NCBI GenBank assembly: GCA_023402845.1
Contig: JAEYFP010000013.1
Span: forward strand, 1 to 64,000
Reading direction: 5' to 3'
Origin: Bacillota bacterium
GTDB taxonomy: Bacteria; Bacillota; Clostridia; Lachnospirales; Lachnospiraceae
Length of the DNA stretch: 64,000 bases
Below are positions 23,992-32,821 of this stretch, one piece after another (within the stretch, counting starts at the first letter, position 1; each line of letters starts with the position of its first letter). Both the position numbers and the translations under genes were made by a program. The notes below the pieces were generated by a model. It made no database searches. It saw only the letters and a program-made list of their open reading frames with translations, and was not told the origin of the DNA.

Positions 23992-26121
23992 TTATGTATC
24001 AGGCTGTTCTTTTCCTTTTTTTGCCGCTTTTGGTGTCTTTCCGGACGGAGTGGCGGCTTTATAATTTTTTGCTGCTTTCGCGAACATGGTACGCAGCGAA
24101 GTCTGATTATTCAATTCCCGCACCGCATTTGTACGTCTTGCCACATAGTCATTGAGCTTTTGCATATAGACATCCGAAGTGATTTTTCCTTCAGATACCT
24201 GTGTCAGTCCTTTTTCCCAGCTCGCGGTTAGCTTCGGATCCAAAAGAGGACGGATCGACGCATCTACGACATCATAGATTATTTCTCCGAGCAGGGCCGG
24301 TGTGATAACCTGTGTCTTTTTATTTAGCATCAGATATTGATTGGCAACAAGCTTTTTTAATATTTCCGCTCTTGTAGCTGATGTCCCAATACCGCTGCCT
24401 TTTATTTGCGCCCGAAGCTCCTCTTCCTCAATGAGCTGTCCGGCATTTTCCATTGCAAGGATCATAGAACCGGAGGTATAACGCTTCGGCGGAGAGGTCT
24501 CACCCTCCTTCAGTTCCATTCCGCCTACCGCCAAAATATCACCCTTTTTCAAGCAACTCAATCTTTCCAGGAATGCCTCGTCACATTTTACTTCCTCTTC
24601 CGCGCCGCTCTGATCCTTTTCATCTCCGTCTGCTGCGGCATTCTCTTCATCTGCTGCTACCTCGTGGGTGCCCCCGCTCTCCTGTTTGTTTTTTGTAAAA
24701 GAGAACCTGCTTACCTTTAAATAGCCTTCGTCAACAAGCACCTTGAAGCTTGCAAAAAAGCTTTCATTTTCTATCTTTGCAGTAATCCCCATTTTTTGAT
24801 AAATAGCCGGGGGATAAAAAATGCTTAAGAAACGCCTGACGATAATCTCATATACCTGCTCGGAGAGTACAGAAAGCCCCCTTAAGGAATCAATACCCTG
24901 ACCGGTCGGGATGATTGCATAATGGTCCGTGATTTGCTTATCATTCACATAACGAGTCTTTGCAATCGTGCGAAAGGAGGTTCCCTGTAATATCTCCTCT
25001 GCGATCGCGGCCGTTTTTTCATAACGTCTCAGACCGCCGATATTTTTATCAATTTCCTTTGCCACTGCTGTGGAAAGCACACGCGCATCCGTCCGCGGAT
25101 AGGTTACAAGCTTCCGTTCATAAAGCTCCTGAATAATGCGCAGCGTTTCGTCGGGACTGATTTTAAAATATTTGGAACAGTCATTTTGCAGTTCCGCAAG
25201 ATTGTATAACAGCGGGGCATTTTTAGTTTCTTTTTTCTTTTCCAGCCTTTCAAGAACCGCACTTCCGCCGGAGGCATCAAACAGTTCCTGTGCAAGTATT
25301 TGCGCATCCTCTTTCTTTTTGAAACCGTTCTCTTTGTAAAGAAGCTCGGAGCCGAAATAACGGGAGCCTTCGACTGCTCTCCATTCGGCTTGAAAGCTGC
25401 TTTCCTCATCCTTTAAGCTCATGGATGCAAGAATCCGATAAAACGGAGTCTTTGTGAATTCCCTGATTTCCCGCTCGCGCCTGACTGCCATTCCAAGCAC
25501 ACACGTCATCACGCGGCCAACAGAAATCACGGCATATTTCATACTCAGAAAATTGGATACTGCATCCCCGTATTTCAGTGTGAGTGCACGGGAAAAATTG
25601 ATGCCCATCAAATAGTCTTCCTTAGCACGTAAATAAGCCGCTTCAGAAAGATTATCATAGGCAGATAAATCCTTTGCCTCCCTGATTCCTCGGCGAATTT
25701 CCTCCTCCGTCTGGGAATCAATCCAGACGCGCTTACGGTTCTTTCCTGTCACGTTAGCCTGTTGTTCCACGAGACGGTAGATATATTCTCCCTCTCGCCC
25801 GGAATCCGTACACACATAGATTGTATCGACATCTGAACGATTCAAAAGTCTGCTTACGATGTGAAATTGCTTTGCCGCAGAAGGAATCACCTCATATAAA
25901 TAAGAGTCTGGTAAAAACGGAAGTGTCGTGAAGCTCCATCTTTTATATTTGCTGTCATAGGCATCCGGATAGCTCATCGTCACAAGGTGACCGACACACC
26001 AAGTCACAATCGTATTCTCAGACTCTAAATAACCGTCATATTTTTTCGCATTAATTTTTAATGCATTCGCGAATTCTCTTGCGACGCTCGGTTTCTCAGC
26101 GATAAAAACTGTTTTTCCCAT
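23992..26121 (-). CDS. topB: DNA topoisomerase III (type IA)
   Basis: This 709-residue type IA topoisomerase decatenates DNA and resolves recombination intermediates. The N-terminal Toprim domain has FIAEKPSVAREFA and TDSGREGEYIYRL. The catalytic tyrosine lies in LVTYPRTDARVLS. An acidic, E-rich insertion (about 495-525) and a Lys-rich C-terminal tail follow the core. No zinc fingers are seen, as usual for TopB. ATG at 26121 with AGGA six bases upstream is preferred over the in-frame TTG two codons earlier. Many Clostridia have several topB copies, some on mobile elements, but nothing here marks this one as mobile. Confidence 0.94.
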   Translation of the reverse strand: MGKTVFIAEKPSVAREFANALKINAKKYDGYLESENTIVTWCVGHLVTMSYPDAYDSKYKRWSFTTLPFLPDSYLYEVIPSAAKQFHIVSRLLNRSDVDTIYVCTDSGREGEYIYRLVEQQANVTGKNRKRVWIDSQTEEEIRRGIREAKDLSAYDNLSEAAYLRAKEDYLMGINFSRALTLKYGDAVSNFLSMKYAVISVGRVMTCVLGMAVRREREIREFTKTPFYRILASMSLKDEESSFQAEWRAVEGSRYFGSELLYKENGFKKKEDAQILAQELFDASGGSAVLERLEKKKETKNAPLLYNLAELQNDCSKYFKISPDETLRIIQELYERKLVTYPRTDARVLSTAVAKEIDKNIGGLRRYEKTAAIAEEILQGTSFRTIAKTRYVNDKQITDHYAIIPTGQGIDSLRGLSVLSEQVYEIIVRRFLSIFYPPAIYQKMGITAKIENESFFASFKVLVDEGYLKVSRFSFTKNKQESGGTHEVAADEENAAADGDEKDQSGAEEEVKCDEAFLERLSCLKKGDILAVGGMELKEGETSPPKRYTSGSMILAMENAGQLIEEEELRAQIKGSGIGTSATRAEILKKLVANQYLMLNKKTQVITPALLGEIIYDVVDASIRPLLDPKLTASWEKGLTQVSEGKITSDVYMQKLNDYVARRTNAVRELNNQTSLRTMFAKAAKNYKAATPSGKTPKAAKKGKEQPDT

Positions 26122-26147
26122 AGCCAATCCTGTTCTTTTACTAACTT

Positions 26148-26186
26148 CAGCCGGTCATCCCGAAATAAATTCCAAATAACCGGCTG
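26148..26186. repeat. Inverted repeat between glnQ and topB
   Basis: CAGCCGGT (26148-26155) pairs with ACCGGCTG (26179-26186) over a 23-base loop. There is no T-run on the minus strand, where both neighbours are read, so it is not a convincing terminator for glnQ. Its role is open. Confidence 0.4.
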
Positions 26187-26205
26187 CTTTTATTAAATGG
26201 TCTGT

Positions 26206-26955
26206 TTATAGCACCTTCCCAAGAAAATTTTTCAACCTTTCATTCTGTGGTTGTCCGAAAAATTTCTCGGGAGAATTCTCTTCAAGTATTTCCCCGTCTG
26301 CCATGAACATTACCCGATTGGCAACCTCTCTGGCAAAGCCCATCTCATGGGTAACAACGATCATTGTCATTTTATCATTTGCAAGTTCACGCATGACCTG
26401 CAGCACTTCGCCGACCATTTCGGGGTCCAGTGCAGATGTCGGCTCATCAAACAGCATGACATCCGGATTCATGCACAGTGAACGCACAATGGCAATTCTC
26501 TGCTTCTGTCCGCCGGAAAGCTGGCTTGGATAAGCCTGTGCGCGCTCAGATAAGCCTACACGCTTTAAAAGCTCCATTGCCGTCGCTTCTGCCTGGTCTT
26601 TTGTCTTTTTCTGAAGCTTCATCGGCCCAATCGTCAGGTTTCTTATAACGGTCATATGCGGGAATAAATTAAACTGCTGAAAAACCATTCCCATCTTCTG
26701 CCGCTGCAAATCGATATTGCTTTTTGGATTGCAGATATCTGCGTCTTCAAAAAAAATCTGTCCGCCGGTCGGTTCCTCAAGCCTGTTTAAACAACGCAAA
26801 AACGTACTTTTACCCGAACCGGAGGGCCCTACAATAAACGCGACATCTCCCTTATAAAAATTAGTTGTAATGTTCGAAAGCGCAACGATTTCTCCAAACT
26901 GCTTTTTTAAATTTTGAACCTGTATTAAAGGCTTGGCATTAAATTCAGTGGTCAC
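26206..26955 (-). CDS. glnQ: Polar amino acid ABC transporter ATPase
   Basis: This 249-residue GlnQ-type ATPase powers the importer encoded just upstream. Walker A is GPSGSGKST, the Q-loop is FQQFNLFPHMTV, the signature is LSGGQKQR and Walker B is VMLFDEPTSALDPE. The start is a GTG at 26955 with AGGAGG ten bases upstream, and it overlaps the permease gene by 11 bases, implying coupled translation. Confidence 0.93.
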   Translation of the reverse strand: MTTEFNAKPLIQVQNLKKQFGEIVALSNITTNFYKGDVAFIVGPSGSGKSTFLRCLNRLEEPTGGQIFFEDADICNPKSNIDLQRQKMGMVFQQFNLFPHMTVIRNLTIGPMKLQKKTKDQAEATAMELLKRVGLSERAQAYPSQLSGGQKQRIAIVRSLCMNPDVMLFDEPTSALDPEMVGEVLQVMRELANDKMTMIVVTHEMGFAREVANRVMFMADGEILEENSPEKFFGQPQNERLKNFLGKVL

Positions 26956-27643
26956 TGTTTCGCAGCCTCCTCTCCAGGTTTTTAATCAATTTATCAAAAA
27001 TAATTACCAATACCAAATAAATTGCCGCAGCCATCATCAACGGCATAAATGCGGAATATGTCTGACTCCTGATAATATCTGCGCCCTTTGTCAGATCCTG
27101 CATCGCGATGTAGCCGGCGACTGATGTCTCCTTAAGCAGTACGACAAATTCATTTCCAAGCGCAGGCAGAACATTTTTAAATGCCTGCGGAAGGATAAAA
27201 TAAACCATTGTCTGGATATAACTGAATCCCAAGCTTCTGCCGGCTTCAAACTGTCCGTTGTCGATCGACATAATTCCGCTGCGGATAATTTCAGCCACAT
27301 ATGCACCGGAGTTAATGCCAAATGCGATAACCGCAACAAATATTTTACTGACATTAACCGACGCGAAAATAACAAAATAAGTAATCAAAAGCTGCAATAC
27401 AATCGGTGTACCGCGAATTACTGTCAGATATAAATTGCAGACGGCATTCAGAAGCCGCATCCGTCCGGTCTTATCATAGGTCGAACGAACAATCGCAACA
27501 ATAAAGCCCAGCAGAATGCCGATCAGCACTGCAAGAGAAGTCACCAGCAGCGTATTTCCAAGACCCGTAAGAATATATTCGTAACGATTTTCCTTTATGA
27601 AGTTTTGATAAAACGAATTTGCAAAACTATTCATGGCTGACAT
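26945..27643 (-). CDS. Polar amino acid ABC transporter permease
   Basis: This is a 232-residue inner-membrane permease of the HisM/GlnP class with about five membrane segments and the ATPase-docking EAA-type loop (AGRSLGFSYIQTMVYFILPQAF). It probably works as a homodimer because only one permease gene is present. Two in-frame ATGs (27643 and 27634) have weak ribosome sites; I keep the longer form. Confidence 0.92.
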   Translation of the reverse strand: MSAMNSFANSFYQNFIKENRYEYILTGLGNTLLVTSLAVLIGILLGFIVAIVRSTYDKTGRMRLLNAVCNLYLTVIRGTPIVLQLLITYFVIFASVNVSKIFVAVIAFGINSGAYVAEIIRSGIMSIDNGQFEAGRSLGFSYIQTMVYFILPQAFKNVLPALGNEFVVLLKETSVAGYIAMQDLTKGADIIRSQTYSAFMPLMMAAAIYLVLVIIFDKLIKNLERRLRNSDH

Positions 27644-27656
27644 CCAATTCTATTAT

Positions 27657-28388
27657 TTATTCGGCAGTGATGTATTTATCTGTGATTTCCTGAAGCTTAC
27701 CGGATTCCTGCAGTTTTGCAAGAGAAGCGTTGACCTTGTCAAGCAGCTCCGTATTGTCCTTTGCAATGGCAATCGCATAATCCTCCACAGTGAACTCCTC
27801 GTCAAGAAGGACAAGCCCCTCGCCTTGGCTTACAAACACCTTTGCCGGTTCCCTGTCGATGATGACTGCATCAATCTTATTCTGCATAAGTGCCTGAATT
27901 GCTTCGAAGCCTTTATTATAACGCTCAATTACAGCGCCTTCAATATCACCCGCATAAATATCTCCGGTCGTTCCAAGCTGCACACCGATGGATTTTTCTG
28001 TCAAATCCTCGGGACCTGCAATTTCACTTCCCTCATTAACAATGATAACCTGTGCCGCCTGCGTATAAGAATCAGAAAAATTGACATTTACAAGCCGGTC
28101 CTCAGTTACGGTCAAGCCTGCGATACCCATATCGGCCTTGCCGGACTGTACTGCGGCAATAACAGAATCAAAGGCCATATCCTCGATTTGAAGCTTCATA
28201 CCCAAATCATCGGCAATTGCCTGTGCGATTTCCGCGTCAATTCCTACAATTGCATCTCCTTCATAGTACTCATACGGCGGGAATTCAGCATTTGTTGCCA
28301 TAACAAGTGTATCATCCCCCTTACTTCCGCAAGCTGTCAGTGCCAAGAGACAGGCTGCACTCAATAAAACTGTCACTATTTTTTTCAT
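27657..28388 (-). CDS. Amino acid ABC transporter binding lipoprotein
   Basis: This 243-residue extracytoplasmic substrate-binding protein of family 3 has a lipoprotein signal ending in LLALTAC (cysteine 20). The ligand domain begins LVMATNAEFPPYEYYEG and includes GKADMGIAGLTVTEDR, typical of polar amino acid receptors such as those for glutamine, cystine or arginine. The exact ligand cannot be read. It is the first gene of the three-gene importer operon. Confidence 0.93.
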   Translation of the reverse strand: MKKIVTVLLSAACLLALTACGSKGDDTLVMATNAEFPPYEYYEGDAIVGIDAEIAQAIADDLGMKLQIEDMAFDSVIAAVQSGKADMGIAGLTVTEDRLVNVNFSDSYTQAAQVIIVNEGSEIAGPEDLTEKSIGVQLGTTGDIYAGDIEGAVIERYNKGFEAIQALMQNKIDAVIIDREPAKVFVSQGEGLVLLDEEFTVEDYAIAIAKDNTELLDKVNASLAKLQESGKLQEITDKYITAE

Positions 28389-28426
28389 AATCTTTCCTCC
28401 ACTTATTTTTATTATAAAGCATTATT

Positions 28427-28461
28427 AAATTATCATTTTTTATCATTATTGTCAATGTCAA
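28427..28461 (-). promoter_or_regulatory. Promoter region of the amino acid importer
   Basis: Two abutting minus-strand TTGACA boxes lie at 28456-28461 and 28450-28455. The second has TAATTT (28427-28432) 17 bases downstream. The doubled -35 is unusual; which one is used is unclear. Confidence 0.5.
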
Positions 28462-28476
28462 GCACCCGCTTCTTAT

Positions 28477-29844
28477 TCATAACTGGGCACCGTCAATCAG
28501 ATGAATCGTTTTTTCTGTTTTCGCCTTTGCCGAAAGCCGTTTATCAAAGCCTCCCGAAGAAAACAGATAACAGACATCCGCATTCAGCCCTGCCTGTCTC
28601 GCAAGGGATAACAGCTGTTCATAATCTTGCAGCGCGAGAAGCCCTTGTTCCCAAACACAGCAGCCAAGCAGTGCCCGCCCATCCTCATCCTGTGCGGCGA
28701 TGTCGATCCTGCCGAATTTACCGACCCAGCTTCCGATTTGTGTGAATTTGAATTCCAGCCGATCCTCCCGATTCATCATTCGCAAATATTCCATGCATAC
28801 CTCCACAAAGTAATCCGCCGTATAGACGCGAAAAGAAGGCTCGATATATTTGCGGTAAAACTTTTCCGCACTCATTATCTGAAGTCTGGAAAGCCGGACA
28901 AACACATATCGAAACCAGAAATGAACAAAATGATTCGAAATGCGGTATATTCCTTTTTGTGAGTGTTCTCTTCCGGCAATTTCCACTGACGTGACCTTTT
29001 CCACAATTGAAAGCTCAATAAGATTTTTTAAATAAACGCTGATTTTTGCCCGATCAAAGCCGGTATGTGCATGCAGGTCGTTCAATTTCCGCTTACCGGA
29101 CGCAAGCGCCAGCAGAATCGTATTGTACACAACGGGCTCCCTTACTTCCTCAGGCAAGAGATGTAAGCCTGCTTGGTGTAAATATGATCCTTTATTCAGC
29201 GGACCGTCACATATATTTTCGGCGACAGTCTTTGCGCTGTCCCAATATTGCCACAACCCCGGCAGTCCGCCCAGTACCGCGTAAGTTTCTAAACGACTTT
29301 TCACGGAATACTTCTTATAGTTTTTTGTAAGCTCTGAAAACTTTAGTTCTCCGATTTTCAAAAGCCCTGTTATTTCATAGGCATCCTCTTTAAGATGGCC
29401 CACCATGGCATTTTCCACCCAATAAACGGAGGAAGAACATAAAAGAAACAGGGCAGACCGGACAGATGATTTTTCATAGGCCGTTCTCACAAGTTCCTTC
29501 ATAAAGGAAGGGCTGTGCTTGATCATCTGTTGAAACTCATCGATTATGACTATTTTTTTTTCTGTTCCCAAAGATAACAGTGCTGCCAGCAAGCCGGCGT
29601 AGCTTTCTGATATTGGTGTATTGACCGGCAGTTCTTCTTTCAGTTCCATACCGAACTGAAGGAGCTGCTCTTTTTCGGAACATGGCCTTGCAAGGTAATA
29701 AAAGACATCCTTATTTCTGCAAAATTGCTTTAATAGCGACAGCTTGCCGGTATCTTTCTGTCCATACAGTACAATTATCCCGCTTTCCCTACGGGTATAA
29801 TAATTTTCAAGAGTTTGTAATTCGAGTTTTCTTCCTGAAACCAT
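28477..29844 (-). CDS. DUF234-type ATPase with degenerate motifs
   Basis: This 455-residue protein has the layout of the archaeal-type ATPase family common in Clostridia: an N-terminal P-loop domain (1-210), a winged helix (about 270-330) and a C-terminal DUF234 nuclease-like domain. Walker A reads GQKDTGKL, where the Ser/Thr after the lysine is Leu. Walker B is KKIVIIDEF. In the nuclease-like part the usual GECK motif after the aspartate is GCCVWE, so the catalytic Glu and Lys are lost. It looks like a family member that kept its fold but may have lost activity. It is a lone gene, and the role of this family is not settled. Confidence 0.8.
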   Translation of the reverse strand: MVSGRKLELQTLENYYTRRESGIIVLYGQKDTGKLSLLKQFCRNKDVFYYLARPCSEKEQLLQFGMELKEELPVNTPISESYAGLLAALLSLGTEKKIVIIDEFQQMIKHSPSFMKELVRTAYEKSSVRSALFLLCSSSVYWVENAMVGHLKEDAYEITGLLKIGELKFSELTKNYKKYSVKSRLETYAVLGGLPGLWQYWDSAKTVAENICDGPLNKGSYLHQAGLHLLPEEVREPVVYNTILLALASGKRKLNDLHAHTGFDRAKISVYLKNLIELSIVEKVTSVEIAGREHSQKGIYRISNHFVHFWFRYVFVRLSRLQIMSAEKFYRKYIEPSFRVYTADYFVEVCMEYLRMMNREDRLEFKFTQIGSWVGKFGRIDIAAQDEDGRALLGCCVWEQGLLALQDYEQLLSLARQAGLNADVCYLFSSGGFDKRLSAKAKTEKTIHLIDGAQL

Positions 29845-29861
29845 GTGTCCCCTTTAGGCGG

Positions 29862-31598
29862 CTACGCCAACTGCCTGACGATCAGCTTTTCAAAATCTGT
29901 TCTCGACATAGGCCGGCCAAATAAATACCCCTGTACGCTGTCACATTGGATTTTTTTCAGATATTCAAACTGATCCTCCGTCTCCACACCTTCCGCAATC
30001 GTTTCAAAGCCAAGCTTCCTAACCATGCTGACAACAGATTCCGTAATAATGTTGGTCGAAGCATCTTTAATCGCCGTATCAATAAACGATTTGTCAATTT
30101 TGAGTGTATCAATCGGCAGTGCCTTTAAATAGGACAGCGAGGAGTAACCTGTTCCGAAATCATCCAGTGATATTTTAATTCCAAGCTTTCTTAAGGAGTT
30201 GATTTTAGTAATCGCTTTGTCGAAATCATTAATAAAAACGCTTTCCGTAATTTCAAGTTCCAACCACTCGGGATTGATTTCATTAGAAGTCAGCAAATGC
30301 TGCACATAATCGACGAAATTGTCTTTTTCCAACTGGATTGCGGAAATATTGACCGAAACAATCATCGGAAAGCGATATCTTGTTTTCCATAGGTTCATGA
30401 CCCGGATCGATTCCTTTAATACCCAGCTTCCGATCGGAACAATTGCGCCGTTCTTTTCTGCAATTGGAATGAATTCTGCCGGACTTGTAATAAAACTGCC
30501 GTTTTCCCCCGGCCACCTCAACAGTGCTTCGGCACCGCGCAGCCGGCCGGTTTTCGCTGAGAACTGAGGCTGAAAGTAAATGATAAAATCTTCATTTTCA
30601 ATTGCTTCCTTTAGCCGCTGCTCTAAGGAAACAGTTTTAATAAAATCCTGCAGAATCGTATGTTCAAAATACTGAATATTGTTCTTACCCTTTTCCTTTG
30701 CATTAAACAGCACAATTTCAGCATTTTTAATCAGCTCGAGGGCAGTTTTGCCGGCTTCCGGATATTCAGCCACACCGGCGCTGATGCTGAAAATAATTTC
30801 CGCTTTATTTGTCAGAATGAACGGACGCCGAAGGCGCTCACGGATAGACCGATAAATATGGTCTGCACAGCGCTGTCCATACGGATGATAAACCGCCACG
30901 CAGAACACATCACTTCCAAATCTTCCGGCGATCACATTTTCATTTTGAAATTCCTTGATAAATGCGGCAAAATCCTGAACCAGTTCATCCCCGAATAAAA
31001 GCCCCAAGCTGTCGTTTACTTTTTTAAAATCATCAATGTCCAAAAATAAAAGTTCAATGCCTACCTGCTCATTTTCTGCCCGCTCACACATATCCCGCAG
31101 GCTTTTTACAAAATAATTGCGGTTATATAAACCGGTCAGAGAATCGTAATAAGCAAAGTAAATCAGCTCCTCATTTCTCGCTTTTATCTTTGTGATGTCA
31201 CGAAATGCAATGATTTTATCGACAAGGTTGCCCGATTCTCCGTAATGGACACGAGCTTCACACTCAATCCAATATTTTTTTGTTTTGCTGCGAAATTCCA
31301 CCTTTGCGGTAGTTTCCCTGCGGCCTTCCATCTCCAGAATGACATCCCGAAACTGCTTCTGATCCTCGTCATGGATCAGGCTCATCATATATCGTTCGTC
31401 AAACGGATGATTTGAAATTCTGTCACCGACCAGTTCATCCCATGGACCGACCAGCTCAACGCTCCCATTTTTTCTGTAATCAAAGTACAGAAAAACATTG
31501 CCTGAAAACTCTGAGACAAGCCGGTAAATTCGTTCACTATTTAATAATTTATCATTTAAAGCCGTCAACAAGTCGATCTGATACTTCAAATCATCCAT
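29862..31598 (-). CDS. PAS-GGDEF-EAL protein, likely c-di-GMP phosphodiesterase
   Basis: This 578-residue cytosolic protein has a PAS domain (about 18-140), a GGDEF domain (about 145-305) and an EAL domain (about 315-575). The GGDEF loop is degraded (GRFGSDVF), so cyclase activity is unlikely, while the domain may still bind GTP. The EAL domain keeps GAEALLRW, NISAIQLE, ELEITESV, DDFGTGYSSL and KIDKSFI, so it should cleave cyclic di-GMP. It ends 17 bases before the DUF234 ATPase start and could share a transcript. It is a natural counterpart to the cyclase at 21929-23227. Confidence 0.92.
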   Translation of the reverse strand: MDDLKYQIDLLTALNDKLLNSERIYRLVSEFSGNVFLYFDYRKNGSVELVGPWDELVGDRISNHPFDERYMMSLIHDEDQKQFRDVILEMEGRRETTAKVEFRSKTKKYWIECEARVHYGESGNLVDKIIAFRDITKIKARNEELIYFAYYDSLTGLYNRNYFVKSLRDMCERAENEQVGIELLFLDIDDFKKVNDSLGLLFGDELVQDFAAFIKEFQNENVIAGRFGSDVFCVAVYHPYGQRCADHIYRSIRERLRRPFILTNKAEIIFSISAGVAEYPEAGKTALELIKNAEIVLFNAKEKGKNNIQYFEHTILQDFIKTVSLEQRLKEAIENEDFIIYFQPQFSAKTGRLRGAEALLRWPGENGSFITSPAEFIPIAEKNGAIVPIGSWVLKESIRVMNLWKTRYRFPMIVSVNISAIQLEKDNFVDYVQHLLTSNEINPEWLELEITESVFINDFDKAITKINSLRKLGIKISLDDFGTGYSSLSYLKALPIDTLKIDKSFIDTAIKDASTNIITESVVSMVRKLGFETIAEGVETEDQFEYLKKIQCDSVQGYLFGRPMSRTDFEKLIVRQLA

Positions 31599-31673
31599 CC
31601 TTTATCCCCTGTGTATCTAATGCCGCTCCCCGCATAACAGACTGAAAAATCACTGTCACAATAATTTCACATA

Positions 31674-31704
31674 ATTTTAGAGGGAGAAAGACTCCCTCTA
31701 AAAT
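31674..31704 (-). terminator. Terminator of argH-asd
   Basis: ATTTTAGAGGGAG pairs with CTCCCTCTAAAAT around a five-base loop, just past the asd stop. Confidence 0.82.
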
Positions 31705-31710
31705 AAAGCC

Positions 31711-32799
31711 TCAGACCTTGCTTGAAATGTACCCCTGCGCTTTTAAAAGTTCCGCACAAAGAACGGCACCGCCTGCGGCACCTCTTACCGTATTATGAGA
31801 AAGTCCCACAAACTTATAGTCAAATAACGTGTCTTCCCTCAATCTGCCGATCGAAATTCCCATACCGTTTTCATAATCGACATCTAGTGTCACCTGCGGA
31901 CGATTGTCTTCTTCCATATATCTGATAAACTGCTTCGGTGCGCTCGGAAGCTTTAACTCCTGCGGAATTCCCTTGAAACTGGTCAGCTTTTCTATCAACT
32001 CTTCCTTGGAAGGTTTCTTTGAAAATCTTACAAACACGGCTGCAGTATGACCGTTTAAAACAGGCACACGAATACATTGTGTTGTAATAAGCGGCAAAGC
32101 TGCTTTTACGATTTGCCCATTTTCAATTTTACCGAAGATCCTAAGCGGCTCCTGCTCGCTTTTTTCTTCTTCACCGCCGATATAGGGAATGATATTTTCA
32201 ACCATTTCCGGCCAATCCCGAAATGTCTTTCCTGCACCGGAAATAGCCTGATAAGTTGTCGCAACAACTTCGGTAGGCCCATATTCCTTCCATGCGGACA
32301 AAACAGGTGCGTAACTCTGAATAGAGCAATTCGGTTTTACCGCAATGAAACCTCTCTTTGTACCGAGTCTCTCTTTCTGAAATTCGATAACCGCAGCATG
32401 CTCAGGGTTCACTTCAGGAATAATCATCGGCACATCCGGTGTCCATCTGTGCGCACTGTTGTTGGAAACAACAGGAGTTTCCGTCTTCGCATACGCTTCC
32501 TCAATCGCCCTGATCTCATCCTTAGTCATATCTACGGCGCTGAATACAAAATCCACTTTGGACGCAACCTTTTCTACCTCATTGACATTCATGACAATCA
32601 TTTTCTTCACCGATTCCGGCATCGGAGTCGTCATTTTCCAGCGGCTGCCCACAGCATCCTCGTATGTCTTTCCCGCACTTCTTTCACTTGCGGCAATTAC
32701 CACAACCTCAAACCACGGATGATTCTCCAGCAGAGAGATAAACCTCTGTCCAACCATTCCTGTTCCGCCTAAAATACCGACTTTTAATTTCTCACTCAT
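31711..32799 (-). CDS. asd: Aspartate-semialdehyde dehydrogenase
   Basis: This 362-residue NADP enzyme reduces aspartyl phosphate to the semialdehyde, the branch point to lysine, threonine and methionine and to diaminopimelate for the cell wall. The nucleotide motif is GILGGTGMVGQRF and the catalytic cysteine is in VKPNCSIQSY. The length and sequence match the archaeal/fungal-like ASADH branch found in many Clostridia. It is read after argH with a 22-base gap. Confidence 0.95.
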   Translation of the reverse strand: MSEKLKVGILGGTGMVGQRFISLLENHPWFEVVVIAASERSAGKTYEDAVGSRWKMTTPMPESVKKMIVMNVNEVEKVASKVDFVFSAVDMTKDEIRAIEEAYAKTETPVVSNNSAHRWTPDVPMIIPEVNPEHAAVIEFQKERLGTKRGFIAVKPNCSIQSYAPVLSAWKEYGPTEVVATTYQAISGAGKTFRDWPEMVENIIPYIGGEEEKSEQEPLRIFGKIENGQIVKAALPLITTQCIRVPVLNGHTAAVFVRFSKKPSKEELIEKLTSFKGIPQELKLPSAPKQFIRYMEEDNRPQVTLDVDYENGMGISIGRLREDTLFDYKFVGLSHNTVRGAAGGAVLCAELLKAQGYISSKV

Positions 32800-32821
32800 A
32801 CAATTCTCCTCTTTTATGTTT

